From Rhizobiaceae bacterium MnEN-MB40S (GTDB lineage: Bacteria; Pseudomonadota; Alphaproteobacteria; Rhizobiales; Rhizobiaceae): 64,000 bases of DNA. Under the pieces are notes generated by a model, which was not told where the DNA came from, made no database searches, and saw nothing but the letters and a program-made list of their open reading frames with translations. Position numbers and translations under genes: made by a program. Shown one piece after another: positions 8,992-16,999 of this stretch. Numbering within the stretch: position 1 is the first letter of the stretch; each line of letters starts with the position of its first letter. The stretch lies in the NCBI GenBank assembly GCA_024343425.1, contig BRLC01000003.1:372001-436000 (forward strand). The letters are read 5' to 3'.

Positions 8992-9907
8992 TTCGACCGC
9001 CACGCTCCCTGCAAACAGCGCCGCAAGGGCCGAACCGCGCGGACGGAAGCCGCAGCGCCGGCTGTCTCGCCGCAACATCATCATTTACGGCACGCTGACT
9101 GTCGCCGCGATCTACTATCTGCTGCCGCTTTACGTGATGGTGGTGACGTCGCTGAAGGGCATGCCGGAGATCCGTCTCGGCAATATTTTCTCGCCGCCGC
9201 TGGAAATCACGTTCGAACCCTGGGTCAAGGCCTGGGCGACGGCCTGCACGGGTCTGAACTGCGACGGCCTTTCCCGCGGTTTCTGGAACTCGGTGCGGAT
9301 CACCATTCCCTCGGTGATCCTGTCGATCCTGGTGGCGTCGGTGAACGGCTACGCGCTCGCCAACTGGCGCTTCAAGGGCGCCAACATCTTCTTCACCATC
9401 CTGATCGTCGGCGCCTTCATCCCCTATCAGGTGATGCTCTATCCGATCGTCATCATCCTGCGCGAAATCGGCCTCTACGGAAGCCTGACAGGGCTCGTGA
9501 TCGTGCACACGATCTTCGGCATGCCGATCCTGACCCTGCTTTTCCGCAATTACTTCACGTCGATCCCGGAAGAGCTGTTCAAGGCGGCGCGCGTCGACGG
9601 CGCAGGCTTCTGGACGATCTATCTGAGGATCATGCTGCCGATGAGCCTGCCGATCTTCGTCGTCGCCATGATCATCCAGGTCACCGGCATCTGGAACGAC
9701 TTCCTGTTCGGGGTCGTCTACACCGGTCCGGAGACCTATCCGATGACGGTTCAGCTCAACAATATCGTCAACTCGACGCAGGGCGTGAAGGAATACAACG
9801 TCAACATGGCCGCCACGATCATCACGGGCCTTGTGCCGCTCATCATCTATTTCATCTCGGGCAAGCTATTCGTGCGCGGCATCGCCGCCGGCGCGGTGAA
9901 AGGGTAA
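8984..9907 (+). CDS. Carbohydrate ABC transporter permease (MalG-type)
   Basis: A 307-residue permease, partner of the preceding MalF-type protein. After a basic N-terminal tail (RGRKPQRRLSRRN) come six membrane helices. The EAA loop AARVDGAGFWTIYLRIMLP lies near residue 203, followed by the conserved ITGIWNDFLFG region. It overlaps the previous gene by eight bases and is followed six bases later by the ATPase gene. This organisation is typical of CUT1 sugar importers. Confidence 0.92.
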   Translation: MDSSTATLPANSAARAEPRGRKPQRRLSRRNIIIYGTLTVAAIYYLLPLYVMVVTSLKGMPEIRLGNIFSPPLEITFEPWVKAWATACTGLNCDGLSRGFWNSVRITIPSVILSILVASVNGYALANWRFKGANIFFTILIVGAFIPYQVMLYPIVIILREIGLYGSLTGLVIVHTIFGMPILTLLFRNYFTSIPEELFKAARVDGAGFWTIYLRIMLPMSLPIFVVAMIIQVTGIWNDFLFGVVYTGPETYPMTVQLNNIVNSTQGVKEYNVNMAATIITGLVPLIIYFISGKLFVRGIAAGAVKG

Positions 9908-9913
9908 AACGTC

Positions 9914-10999
9914 GTGGCAAGCGTATCGGTTAAAAACCTGTTTTTGAGTTTCGGCGAGGTGAAGGTCCTGCAGGATCTCAATCTCGAGGTCGGTCGCGGC
10001 GAGTTCCTGGTGCTCCTCGGTTCGTCCGGATGCGGAAAATCAACGCTTCTGAACTGCATCGCCGGCCTGCTCGACATCTCCGACGGCCAGATCTTCATCA
10101 GTGACAAAAACGTCACCTGGGAGGAGCCGAAGGACCGCGGCATCGGCATGGTGTTCCAGTCCTACGCCCTCTATCCGCAGATGACGGTGGAGGGAAACCT
10201 GGCCTTCGGACTGAGAAACGCCGGCGTGGGGCGCGACGAGATCGCCAGGCGGATCAAGCAGGCGGCTGAACTTCTGCATATCGAGCCGCTGCTCAAGCGC
10301 AAGCCGGCGCAGCTTTCGGGCGGTCAGCGGCAGCGCGTCGCGATCGGCCGGGCGCTGGTGCGCGACGTCGACGTGTTCCTGTTCGACGAGCCGCTCTCCA
10401 ATCTGGACGCCAAACTGCGCGCCGAATTGCGCGTGGAAATCAAGCGTCTGCACCAGCAGCTTGAAAACACCACGATGATCTATGTCACCCATGACCAGAT
10501 CGAGGCGCTGACGCTGGCCGACCGGATCGCCATCATGCGCGGCGGCGCGATCCAGCAGCTCGCCGATCCGCACACGATCTACAATCGCCCGATCAACAAA
10601 TATGTCGCCGGGTTCATCGGCTCTCCGAGCATCAATTTCCTGGACGGCGCAGTGACGCGCGACGGGAAACCGCGCTTCACTTCCGGCGACGTGGTCGTGG
10701 ATCTTGAGCGGTATCCATTCGAGGACGGCTCGTCGGAAGGCGCCTGCGCCTTCGGCGTTCGTCCGGAACATATCGCCTTCGGCGACGCGGCCGCCGGTTC
10801 ACCGTTCAGCGCAGAGGTTCGGGTCGACGTGGTCGAGCCCATGGGATCCGATACCCTTGTCTGGTCGAAACTCGGCGGCCAGGATTTCCGGTTTCGCGTC
10901 GACGGCCAACTTGCGGTCGCGACAGGCGAAACCGTCAGGATCGGCTTCGATCCGGCCCGCGCGTCCATATTCGACAAGAAAACGGAGCTTCGGCTTTAA
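9914..10999 (+). CDS. Carbohydrate ABC transporter ATP-binding protein (MalK/UgpC-type)
   Basis: A 361-residue ATPase starting with GTG. Walker A is GSSGCGKST (36-44), the Q-loop FQSYALYPQM (81-90), the signature LSGGQRQR (134-141), Walker B VFLFDEP (154-160) and the switch His in YVTHDQIEAL (193). The C-terminal 120 residues are the TOBE/MalK regulatory domain (FGVRPEHI near 275). The long C-terminal domain marks it as CUT1 class. It completes the importer encoded by 6793-9907. Confidence 0.93.
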   Translation: MASVSVKNLFLSFGEVKVLQDLNLEVGRGEFLVLLGSSGCGKSTLLNCIAGLLDISDGQIFISDKNVTWEEPKDRGIGMVFQSYALYPQMTVEGNLAFGLRNAGVGRDEIARRIKQAAELLHIEPLLKRKPAQLSGGQRQRVAIGRALVRDVDVFLFDEPLSNLDAKLRAELRVEIKRLHQQLENTTMIYVTHDQIEALTLADRIAIMRGGAIQQLADPHTIYNRPINKYVAGFIGSPSINFLDGAVTRDGKPRFTSGDVVVDLERYPFEDGSSEGACAFGVRPEHIAFGDAAAGSPFSAEVRVDVVEPMGSDTLVWSKLGGQDFRFRVDGQLAVATGETVRIGFDPARASIFDKKTELRL

Positions 11000-11050
11000 G
11001 GCCGCAGCCCTGCGCTATCCAACAGGCCTATCTCCACGAACGGATGTCCC

Positions 11051-11803
11051 ATGAAAGATATATCCTACCAGCTCTATTCTTCCCGCGAATTTCCTCCCCT
11101 TGAAAAAACCCTGTCGATGCTGAAGGAGCTCGGCTACACCCAGGTCGAAGGGTATGGCGGCCTCTATGCGGACCCGGCGGCGCTCGGCGCGGCGCTCCAG
11201 GCCGCCGGTCTTGCGATGCCGTCCGGCCACTTCGGCCTCGACATGCTGGAAGACGCGCCGGAGAAGGCGATGGCCGTGGCTGAGGCGACAGGCATGAAGA
11301 TGGTCATCTGCCCCTATCTGATGGAGCCGGACCGGCCGGGCGACGCCGCCGGCTGGCGGGCCTTCGGCGCGCGGCTCGAAAAGGCCGGTCAACCGTTCCG
11401 CAACGCCGGCCTGACGGTCGGATGGCACAATCACGATTTCGAATTCAGCCCGCTGTCCGACGGCAGCATTCCGCTGCAGCACATCCTGGACGGCGGTCCG
11501 ACGCTTGCCTGGGAGGCCGACATCGCCTGGATCGTGCGCGGCAAGGCCGACCCGCTTTCCTGGATCAACCGGTATGGCGACCGCATTGTGGCGGCGCATG
11601 TCAAGGACATCGCTCCCGAGGGCGAAAACGCCGACGAGGACGGCTGGGCGGATGTCGGCCATGGCGTGATGGACTGGAAATCATTGCTGGCTGCGCTGAA
11701 GAAGGCCGATGTCAGCCTGTACGTGATGGAACATGACAAGCCGAATGACGACGAGCGTTTCGCCCGCCGTTCGATCGCGTCCCTCAAGGCCCTGACGGAG
11801 TAG
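11051..11803 (+). CDS. Sugar phosphate isomerase/epimerase family protein (TIM barrel)
   Basis: A 250-residue xylose-isomerase-like TIM-barrel protein (AP_endonuc_2 superfamily). Candidate metal and substrate residues are visible in order: GHF (about 57), WHNHDFEF (about 125), AWEADIAWI (about 158), AAHVKDI (about 183) and VMEHD (about 225). The family includes sugar isomerases, inosose dehydratases and 3-keto-glycoside enzymes. It lies in the sugar ABC operon just before a Gfo/Idh/MocA oxidoreductase, a pairing often seen in oxidation-isomerisation routes for inositols or 3-keto-sugars. The actual reaction is unknown. Confidence 0.85.
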   Translation: MKDISYQLYSSREFPPLEKTLSMLKELGYTQVEGYGGLYADPAALGAALQAAGLAMPSGHFGLDMLEDAPEKAMAVAEATGMKMVICPYLMEPDRPGDAAGWRAFGARLEKAGQPFRNAGLTVGWHNHDFEFSPLSDGSIPLQHILDGGPTLAWEADIAWIVRGKADPLSWINRYGDRIVAAHVKDIAPEGENADEDGWADVGHGVMDWKSLLAALKKADVSLYVMEHDKPNDDERFARRSIASLKALTE

Positions 11804-11806
11804 ACC

Positions 11807-12955
11807 ATGCAGGAAAAAACACTCGGCGTCGGCATTGTCGGCTGCGGCAACATCTCTCAGGCCTATTTCAGCCTCGCCCCGCTGTTTCGAGGCGTCAAGG
11901 TGGTGGCTTGCGCCGATATCGACCGGAAGGCCTCAGCCCGGCGCGCCGCTGAATTCGACGTGCGCGACAGTTCCCTCGAGGAGCTTCTGGGCGCCGACGA
12001 TGTCGACATCGTCGTCAACCTGACCATCCCCGCGGCCCATCACGACGTCTCGAAGGCGGCGCTGCTGGCCGGCAAACATGTCTACTCGGAAAAGCCCTTC
12101 GTGCTGTCGCTCGATGAAGGCCTCACCCTGGCCAAACTGGCCGACGACAAGAAATTGCGCATCGGATCGGCGCCGGACACGTTTCTGGGCGGCGCGCACC
12201 AGCACGCCCGTCACCTGGTCGACAGCGGCGCGATCGGCAAAATCACGGGCGGCACGGCTTTCGTGATGAATCACGGCATGGAGCACTGGCATCCCAATCC
12301 GGATTTCTTCTACCAGAAGGGCGGCGGACCGATCCTTGATATCGGCCCGTACTACATCACCGATCTGGTTCAGCTCATCGGACCGGTCGAAAAGGTCGCG
12401 GCGCTGACAGCCGCGCCGCGCCGGCGCAGGACAATCTCTTCCGAGCCGCGCGCCGGTGAAACGATTCCGGTGGAAACGCCCACGACAATCCACGCGCTGC
12501 TGCAATTCGCCAACGGCGCGGTGGTGACGTTTGGCGCCAGCTGGGACGTGTGGAGCCATGAACACGGCAACATCGAACTGTATGGCGAGAAGGGCACGCT
12601 CTATGTTCCCGATCCCAATTTCTTCGGCGGGGCGTTGTCCATGACCGAAGGGACCGAGCCGGTGAGCCCGCTGGAGGCCTACGACCACCCCTTTTCTGTT
12701 CCCAATCAGGAACACCACAGCCTGGGACCGCTCGCCAATTATCGCACGGCCGGGCTGTCCGACATGGCGCTCGCCATTCTGGAGGGCAGACCGCACCGCT
12801 GTTCGCTCGAACTGGCGCTGCACGTGATCGACATCATGACCTCGATCCTGAAATCGGGGGAAACCGGCGAGTTCGTCACGATAACAACAGGATGCGAGCG
12901 GCCGCGGCCGCTTGCCATGGAGGAAGCCCGCGCCATGCTGGTGCAGCAGGCTTAG
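11807..12955 (+). CDS. Gfo/Idh/MocA family NAD(P)-dependent oxidoreductase
   Basis: A 382-residue oxidoreductase. The N-terminal Rossmann motif is GIVGCGNISQAY (9-20), the conserved EKPF is at 95-98 and contributes the catalytic lysine, and GGPILDIGPYYITDLVQLIG is the usual C-terminal domain hallmark (GG-x-LxDxGxHxxD). Members oxidise or reduce hydroxyl groups of sugars, inositols and glycosides. It is the last gene of the sugar operon, three bases after the TIM-barrel gene, so both likely process the imported compound. Substrate not identified. Confidence 0.9.
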   Translation: MQEKTLGVGIVGCGNISQAYFSLAPLFRGVKVVACADIDRKASARRAAEFDVRDSSLEELLGADDVDIVVNLTIPAAHHDVSKAALLAGKHVYSEKPFVLSLDEGLTLAKLADDKKLRIGSAPDTFLGGAHQHARHLVDSGAIGKITGGTAFVMNHGMEHWHPNPDFFYQKGGGPILDIGPYYITDLVQLIGPVEKVAALTAAPRRRRTISSEPRAGETIPVETPTTIHALLQFANGAVVTFGASWDVWSHEHGNIELYGEKGTLYVPDPNFFGGALSMTEGTEPVSPLEAYDHPFSVPNQEHHSLGPLANYRTAGLSDMALAILEGRPHRCSLELALHVIDIMTSILKSGETGEFVTITTGCERPRPLAMEEARAMLVQQA

Positions 12956-13014
12956 GGGCGAAAGCCCTGCACGCGGCGCGGCTTCCTCCTGCAGTTTCGG
13001 CAGACGCGCAGGCG

Positions 13015-14328
13015 TCACCGGGCGGACCGCCGGGTGGCGCCCGCCACGCGGCGCACCTTGCGCGGCGCCGCAATCCAGATGCACAGCATCGACAGCGGAC
13101 AGGCGATGGCGACAACCCACAGACCGACAGTGTAGCTCCCGGCCAGATCGTAAAGATACCCGGTAACCCAGGGCCCCGTTCCGGCTCCGAGATTAGCCAT
13201 GACGGCGACAGTGCCAAGGATTGTGGCGAAACGCCTTCCGGCGAAGATTTCGGCAGTCACCGGACCAAACAGCGACGCGATCCCGTATCCCAACAACCCC
13301 TGAAAGCCGACCGCTGCATAAAGCAGCAAGCGGCTCGGATGACTTTCCATGACAACCATGGCGATTGCACAAAGCATGAAACCGGAAACCGCGACGCACC
13401 AGCCGACCTCACGGCCGAAACGATCGGAGAAATGGCCGATTGTAATCTGGCCGACTACGCCGGCGGCGGCGACAAGAGAAAAGGCGAACGCCGCTTCCCT
13501 TGCATTGACGCCGACATCAAGAAAGAACCGGATCTGATGGACCTGAACCGCATACCAGGCGTAGAGCGCCAGGAAATATCCGGCGGCGATCCACCAGAAA
13601 CGCCGTGTTCTCATGGCTGATGGCAGCGTCCAGTCACGCTCCGCCCAGGCCTTGTCGACGATGACGGGACCGGCGGCGGCGGAATCCGCTCCCTCGGACG
13701 CCTCTCCATTGTCGGCGGAAAGGCCGACATCCTCCGGCCGACCGCGCTGAAGCAGCAGGTTGAGCGGGATGATCACGATGATAAATGCGCACGCCATGGC
13801 GACGCATGCGGTGCGCCAGCCCGATGTGTCGATGACGATCTGCAGCAGCGGAAACAGGCCGAGCGCCAGTACTCCGACGCCGGAAAAGGCGACGCCGAGC
13901 GCCAGTCCCCGCCGGCGCACGAACCAGTTCGGCAGAAACATCGAATGCCCGACATAGGCCAACGGCATGGATCCGCCGGTCGCCAGCAGGCCAAGGCTGA
14001 GGTAGAATGCAATCGGCGTGCTCGCCACGGTCGCCGCGTAGTAGCCAAGCGCCACCACGACCGCGCTGACCGGCAGGATCACGCGTGGACCGTAGCGGTC
14101 CATCAACATGCCGATGAAGGGCACCGACGCCGTCGACGCGATGAAACCGACAGAGAAAATGGCGGCCGTGACGCCGCGTTCCCAACCGAACTCGTCAAGA
14201 ATGGGCGGATACAAGAGCGAAAAGGCCGTGCGCGCGTTGACCGCTATGCCAAGCGTCAGAAACGCAACGGCGATCGCGACCCACCCATAGTAGAAACGGG
14301 TGGCGACTGGTGGTCTTCCACCGTTCAT
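13015..14328 (-). CDS. MFS transporter
   Basis: A 437-residue major facilitator with twelve predicted helices. The loop 2-3 motif GMLMDRYGPR lies near residues 73-82 and its counterpart HFSDRFGREVG near residue 305. The opening FYYGWVAIAVAFLTLG resembles the monocarboxylate/oxalate-formate group. A roughly 35-residue hydrophilic loop (about 205-240) joins the halves. It is convergent with the sugar operon and divergent from the LysR gene at 14784, which may control it. The substrate is unknown, perhaps an organic acid. Confidence 0.85.
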   Translation of the reverse strand: MNGGRPPVATRFYYGWVAIAVAFLTLGIAVNARTAFSLLYPPILDEFGWERGVTAAIFSVGFIASTASVPFIGMLMDRYGPRVILPVSAVVVALGYYAATVASTPIAFYLSLGLLATGGSMPLAYVGHSMFLPNWFVRRRGLALGVAFSGVGVLALGLFPLLQIVIDTSGWRTACVAMACAFIIVIIPLNLLLQRGRPEDVGLSADNGEASEGADSAAAGPVIVDKAWAERDWTLPSAMRTRRFWWIAAGYFLALYAWYAVQVHQIRFFLDVGVNAREAAFAFSLVAAAGVVGQITIGHFSDRFGREVGWCVAVSGFMLCAIAMVVMESHPSRLLLYAAVGFQGLLGYGIASLFGPVTAEIFAGRRFATILGTVAVMANLGAGTGPWVTGYLYDLAGSYTVGLWVVAIACPLSMLCIWIAAPRKVRRVAGATRRSAR

Positions 14329-14739
14329 ATGACACTCCCCCTCCGCCGATTCGCCGCTTTAAATGGCCTGGCATTTCCACGCCAATCGGCCCATCCGTGT
14401 CAAGCAGAAGCTTTCTGCGTCTGTTGTCCTTTAACGAATGTCTCCCGGCGGCGATAAGAGCGCCTGCAAAGTCATGAGTTCAAGCTTTCGCCATGACTGT
14501 CACATTACGTGGTTTGAGCGCGTGTCTTTTGTGCAACGGTAAGCTTGTGCGGGATTGAATTACCGTCCATACTGCCGGTAACAGAGTGATTTTCTACTGC
14601 AAAAACAATGATGGAGCGGGCGCGACAATGACAACGGCACAACAGGAAAGAGAAGAAGTGGCCACCACGATCCAGTCGCTTGAGGCGCAAGATGGACGAC
14701 CCGATCATCGCGGCCACAGCCAATCAGTAGAAAATATGG
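14329..14739. other. Intergenic region, MFS to LysR
   Basis: This 411-base stretch separates the divergent MFS and LysR genes. Short open frames occur but have no family features, no convincing ribosome site and unusual composition. I see no RNA gene or repeat. It probably holds the two promoters together with the ATTAAT elements that follow. Confidence 0.4.
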
Positions 14740-14780
14740 ATTAATTGTGGAAATGAATTAATAATATAGAATATATTAAT
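14740..14780. promoter_or_regulatory. Candidate LysR binding region, three ATTAAT elements
   Basis: ATTAAT occurs at 14740-14745, 14757-14762 and 14775-14780, the first pair separated by exactly 11 bases, giving the T-N11-A inverted-repeat geometry of LysR recognition sites. The last copy ends three bases before the LysR start, as expected for autoregulation. Inferred from pattern. Confidence 0.45.
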
Positions 14781-14783
14781 CCC

Positions 14784-15770
14784 ATGAATATACAGACTCT
14801 GGACCTCAATCTGCTGCGCATCCTGTTCGCTTTGCTACAGGAGCGATCGACCGTCAAGGCGGGCGCGCGCGTAGGATTGTCGCAGCCGGCGGTATCGGCG
14901 GCTCTCGGCCGGTTGCGGGAATCTCTCGGCGACCCGCTTTTCATCCGCCAGGGGCAAAGAATCGTTCCCACGGATTTCGCCAAGAGCCTCGAATTGCCGC
15001 TTCAGCGCATGTATGAGGATCTTGACGCTCTTTTGAAACGGGCGGAAGCATTCGACCCCACTACGTCGAGCGTTTCCTTCATGATTTCCGGCACCGATTT
15101 CTTCGGCGATCTGCTGATGCCCTCGCTCGCGAAGATCCTCTCCAGTCATGCGCCGCATATGCGGATCCAGTTGACGGAACTGCAGGATCCGGAAGGCGTC
15201 AACGATCTCGAAAACGTGCACATCGATCTCACGCTCAGACCCAAGATGGATTTTCCCGAATGGGTCGAGTATGTGCCGGTGTTCAAATCCGAATATGTGA
15301 TGATCGCCCGGGAGGGCCATCCGGCGCTCGCCGAGGCCGGCGTATTGCCTGGAGACGTGGTCCCGATGGACCTGTTTTGCAGTCTCGGACACATGCTTAT
15401 GTCGATGCGGGGCAATTTGAGGGGCCTTGGCGACGATGCGCTTGCGCAGATGGGGCGCGAACGCCGCGTGGTCATGACCACGCCAAGCTTTTCAGGCGTC
15501 TACAACGCTGTCTCCAAGAGCGACCTGGTGGCGCTGATACCACACCAGCTTGCCGAAAGCATCGGGCCGCGCATCGGTCTGTCGATCTACAATCTGCCGA
15601 TGAAGGTGGATCCCGTTACCATTTGCATGATCTGGCACCGCCGAAGAACCGCCAGCTCCGCGCATCAATGGCTTCGTGAAACGGTCATGAATATCATGAC
15701 CCCCCTGAACAGGGCCAGCGCGCCAGCCCAACCCGTGTCCGCGCGAATTCCGAAGCGGGAAGTCAGCTGA
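14784..15770 (+). CDS. LysR family transcriptional regulator (NodD-like group)
   Basis: A 328-residue regulator. The winged helix-turn-helix spans about 7-65 (LDLNLLRILFALLQERSTVK, then GLSQPAVSAALGRLRE), and the effector-binding domain about 95-300. The opening LDLNLL and the long C-terminal domain fit the NodD/LinR-like subgroup. No clear ribosome site precedes ATG 14784. It is divergent from the MFS gene and lies upstream, in the same direction, of the PLP enzyme and molybdoenzyme genes, so either could be its target. Confidence 0.9.
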   Translation: MNIQTLDLNLLRILFALLQERSTVKAGARVGLSQPAVSAALGRLRESLGDPLFIRQGQRIVPTDFAKSLELPLQRMYEDLDALLKRAEAFDPTTSSVSFMISGTDFFGDLLMPSLAKILSSHAPHMRIQLTELQDPEGVNDLENVHIDLTLRPKMDFPEWVEYVPVFKSEYVMIAREGHPALAEAGVLPGDVVPMDLFCSLGHMLMSMRGNLRGLGDDALAQMGRERRVVMTTPSFSGVYNAVSKSDLVALIPHQLAESIGPRIGLSIYNLPMKVDPVTICMIWHRRRTASSAHQWLRETVMNIMTPLNRASAPAQPVSARIPKREVS

Positions 15771-15942
15771 TATAGCCGCATATATCGGGGTTTCGAACTT
15801 TCTCCGAACCGAATCCCTGCGCCCGGCAAAGGCCGGGGCAGTGATCCGGAAACCGCAATTTTTCTGCGAAACCTCAAGGAAAAACTCTGCCTTTGGCCAA
15901 GAATTGGGCAATTTTCTCGCATCATGCCTGCATAATGCGCAC

Positions 15943-16995
15943 ATGCTGATGACGAGGAAACGCCACGATCGCGGGCAGCGCGATTATATGTTCCGGGTGT
16001 CGGCCGAGCGCCCCGCCCGGCTTATGGAACGAAGTCCCGAATACCAGCCGACCCCAGTAAGGGACATTCCCGAGCTCGCCGATGATCTCGGAATTAACCG
16101 GCTGTGGCTGAAAGACGAATCGCAAAGGATGGAGCTCGGCAGTTTCAAGGCGCTTGGCGGCGGCTTTGCGGTCGCGCAGATGATAAGCGACGCAGCCGGG
16201 GCCGACGCAGACAGCGAGGCGGGGCGCAAAGCTGCAGCCTCCATGACCTTCATCACGGCGAGCGCGGGCAATCACGGACTGTCGGTCGCCACGGGCGCGC
16301 GTAACTTCGGCGCGAAAGCAGTCATCGTACTGCCTTCCAGCGCGCCGGCGGCCTTTGAAGAGCGCATCCGGCGAACCGGCGCCGAGGTCCAGCGACTGAA
16401 TGGCACTTACGAAGAATCAGTCTCCTGCGCCACGGAGCAGGCGGACCGTCACGGGTGGCTGCTGCTTGCAGACGGGTCGTGGGAGGGGTATGTGGAACGG
16501 CCGGCGCTGGTGATGGAGGGTTACACGGTGATTGCCGAGGAATGCCGCGTGGAGTTCGACCGTTCCGGCTCCTGGCCAAGCCATGTCTTTCTGCAGGCGG
16601 GCGTCGGCGGATTCGCCGGGGCGATCAGCGCCTACATCCGCAGCTTCTGGGCGCAACAGCCGACGATCGTGATTGTGGAGCCCGATCGGGCCCCATGCCT
16701 GTTGCGCAGCGTCGAAAACGGGACGCTCACCCGCGCCGATGGGCCGCTTTCCAACATGGGCAGGCTCGACTGCAAGGACGCCTCGCTGATCGCGTTCGAC
16801 ACGCTCGAAACGGATGCGGACTGTTTCACCACCATTACGGACGACGAGGCCGGGAGAGCTGCTGAACTGCTCGCTGCCGAGGGGATCGACACAACGCCCA
16901 GCGGCGCGGCGTCCTTCGCCGCGATCGCCGCGTTCGACTTCGGACCGGAGAGCCGATGCCTGGCCTTCGTCACGGAAGGTCCGGAGGCGCGCTGA
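15943..16995 (+). CDS. Diaminopropionate ammonia-lyase-like PLP enzyme
   Basis: A fold-type II PLP enzyme of about 350 residues. The Schiff-base lysine is in LGSFKALGG (about residue 69), the substrate asparagine loop is SAGNHG, and the PLP phosphate loop is QAGVGGFAG. YQPTPVRDIPELADDLGI and WLKDES match the diaminopropionate ammonia-lyase (DpaL/YgeX) group, which splits 2,3-diaminopropionate into pyruvate and ammonia; related threonine-dehydratase-like enzymes are not excluded. The frame is open back to 15841, but that part is A+T-rich and promoter-like (CATAAT near 15931). ATG 15943, 15949 or 15988 are possible starts. Only four bases separate it from the molybdoenzyme gene, so they are co-transcribed. 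Confidence 0.75.
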   Translation: MLMTRKRHDRGQRDYMFRVSAERPARLMERSPEYQPTPVRDIPELADDLGINRLWLKDESQRMELGSFKALGGGFAVAQMISDAAGADADSEAGRKAAASMTFITASAGNHGLSVATGARNFGAKAVIVLPSSAPAAFEERIRRTGAEVQRLNGTYEESVSCATEQADRHGWLLLADGSWEGYVERPALVMEGYTVIAEECRVEFDRSGSWPSHVFLQAGVGGFAGAISAYIRSFWAQQPTIVIVEPDRAPCLLRSVENGTLTRADGPLSNMGRLDCKDASLIAFDTLETDADCFTTITDDEAGRAAELLAAEGIDTTPSGAASFAAIAAFDFGPESRCLAFVTEGPEAR

Positions 16996-16999
16996 GACG

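Noticed and set aside
11933..13120. 395-codon open frame opposite the Gfo/Idh/MocA oxidoreductase
   Set aside because: Antisense shadow that also runs into the convergent MFS gene.
14505..14723. 72-codon minus-strand open frame in the MFS-LysR gap
   Set aside because: No ribosome site, odd Cys/Arg-rich composition and no conserved motif.
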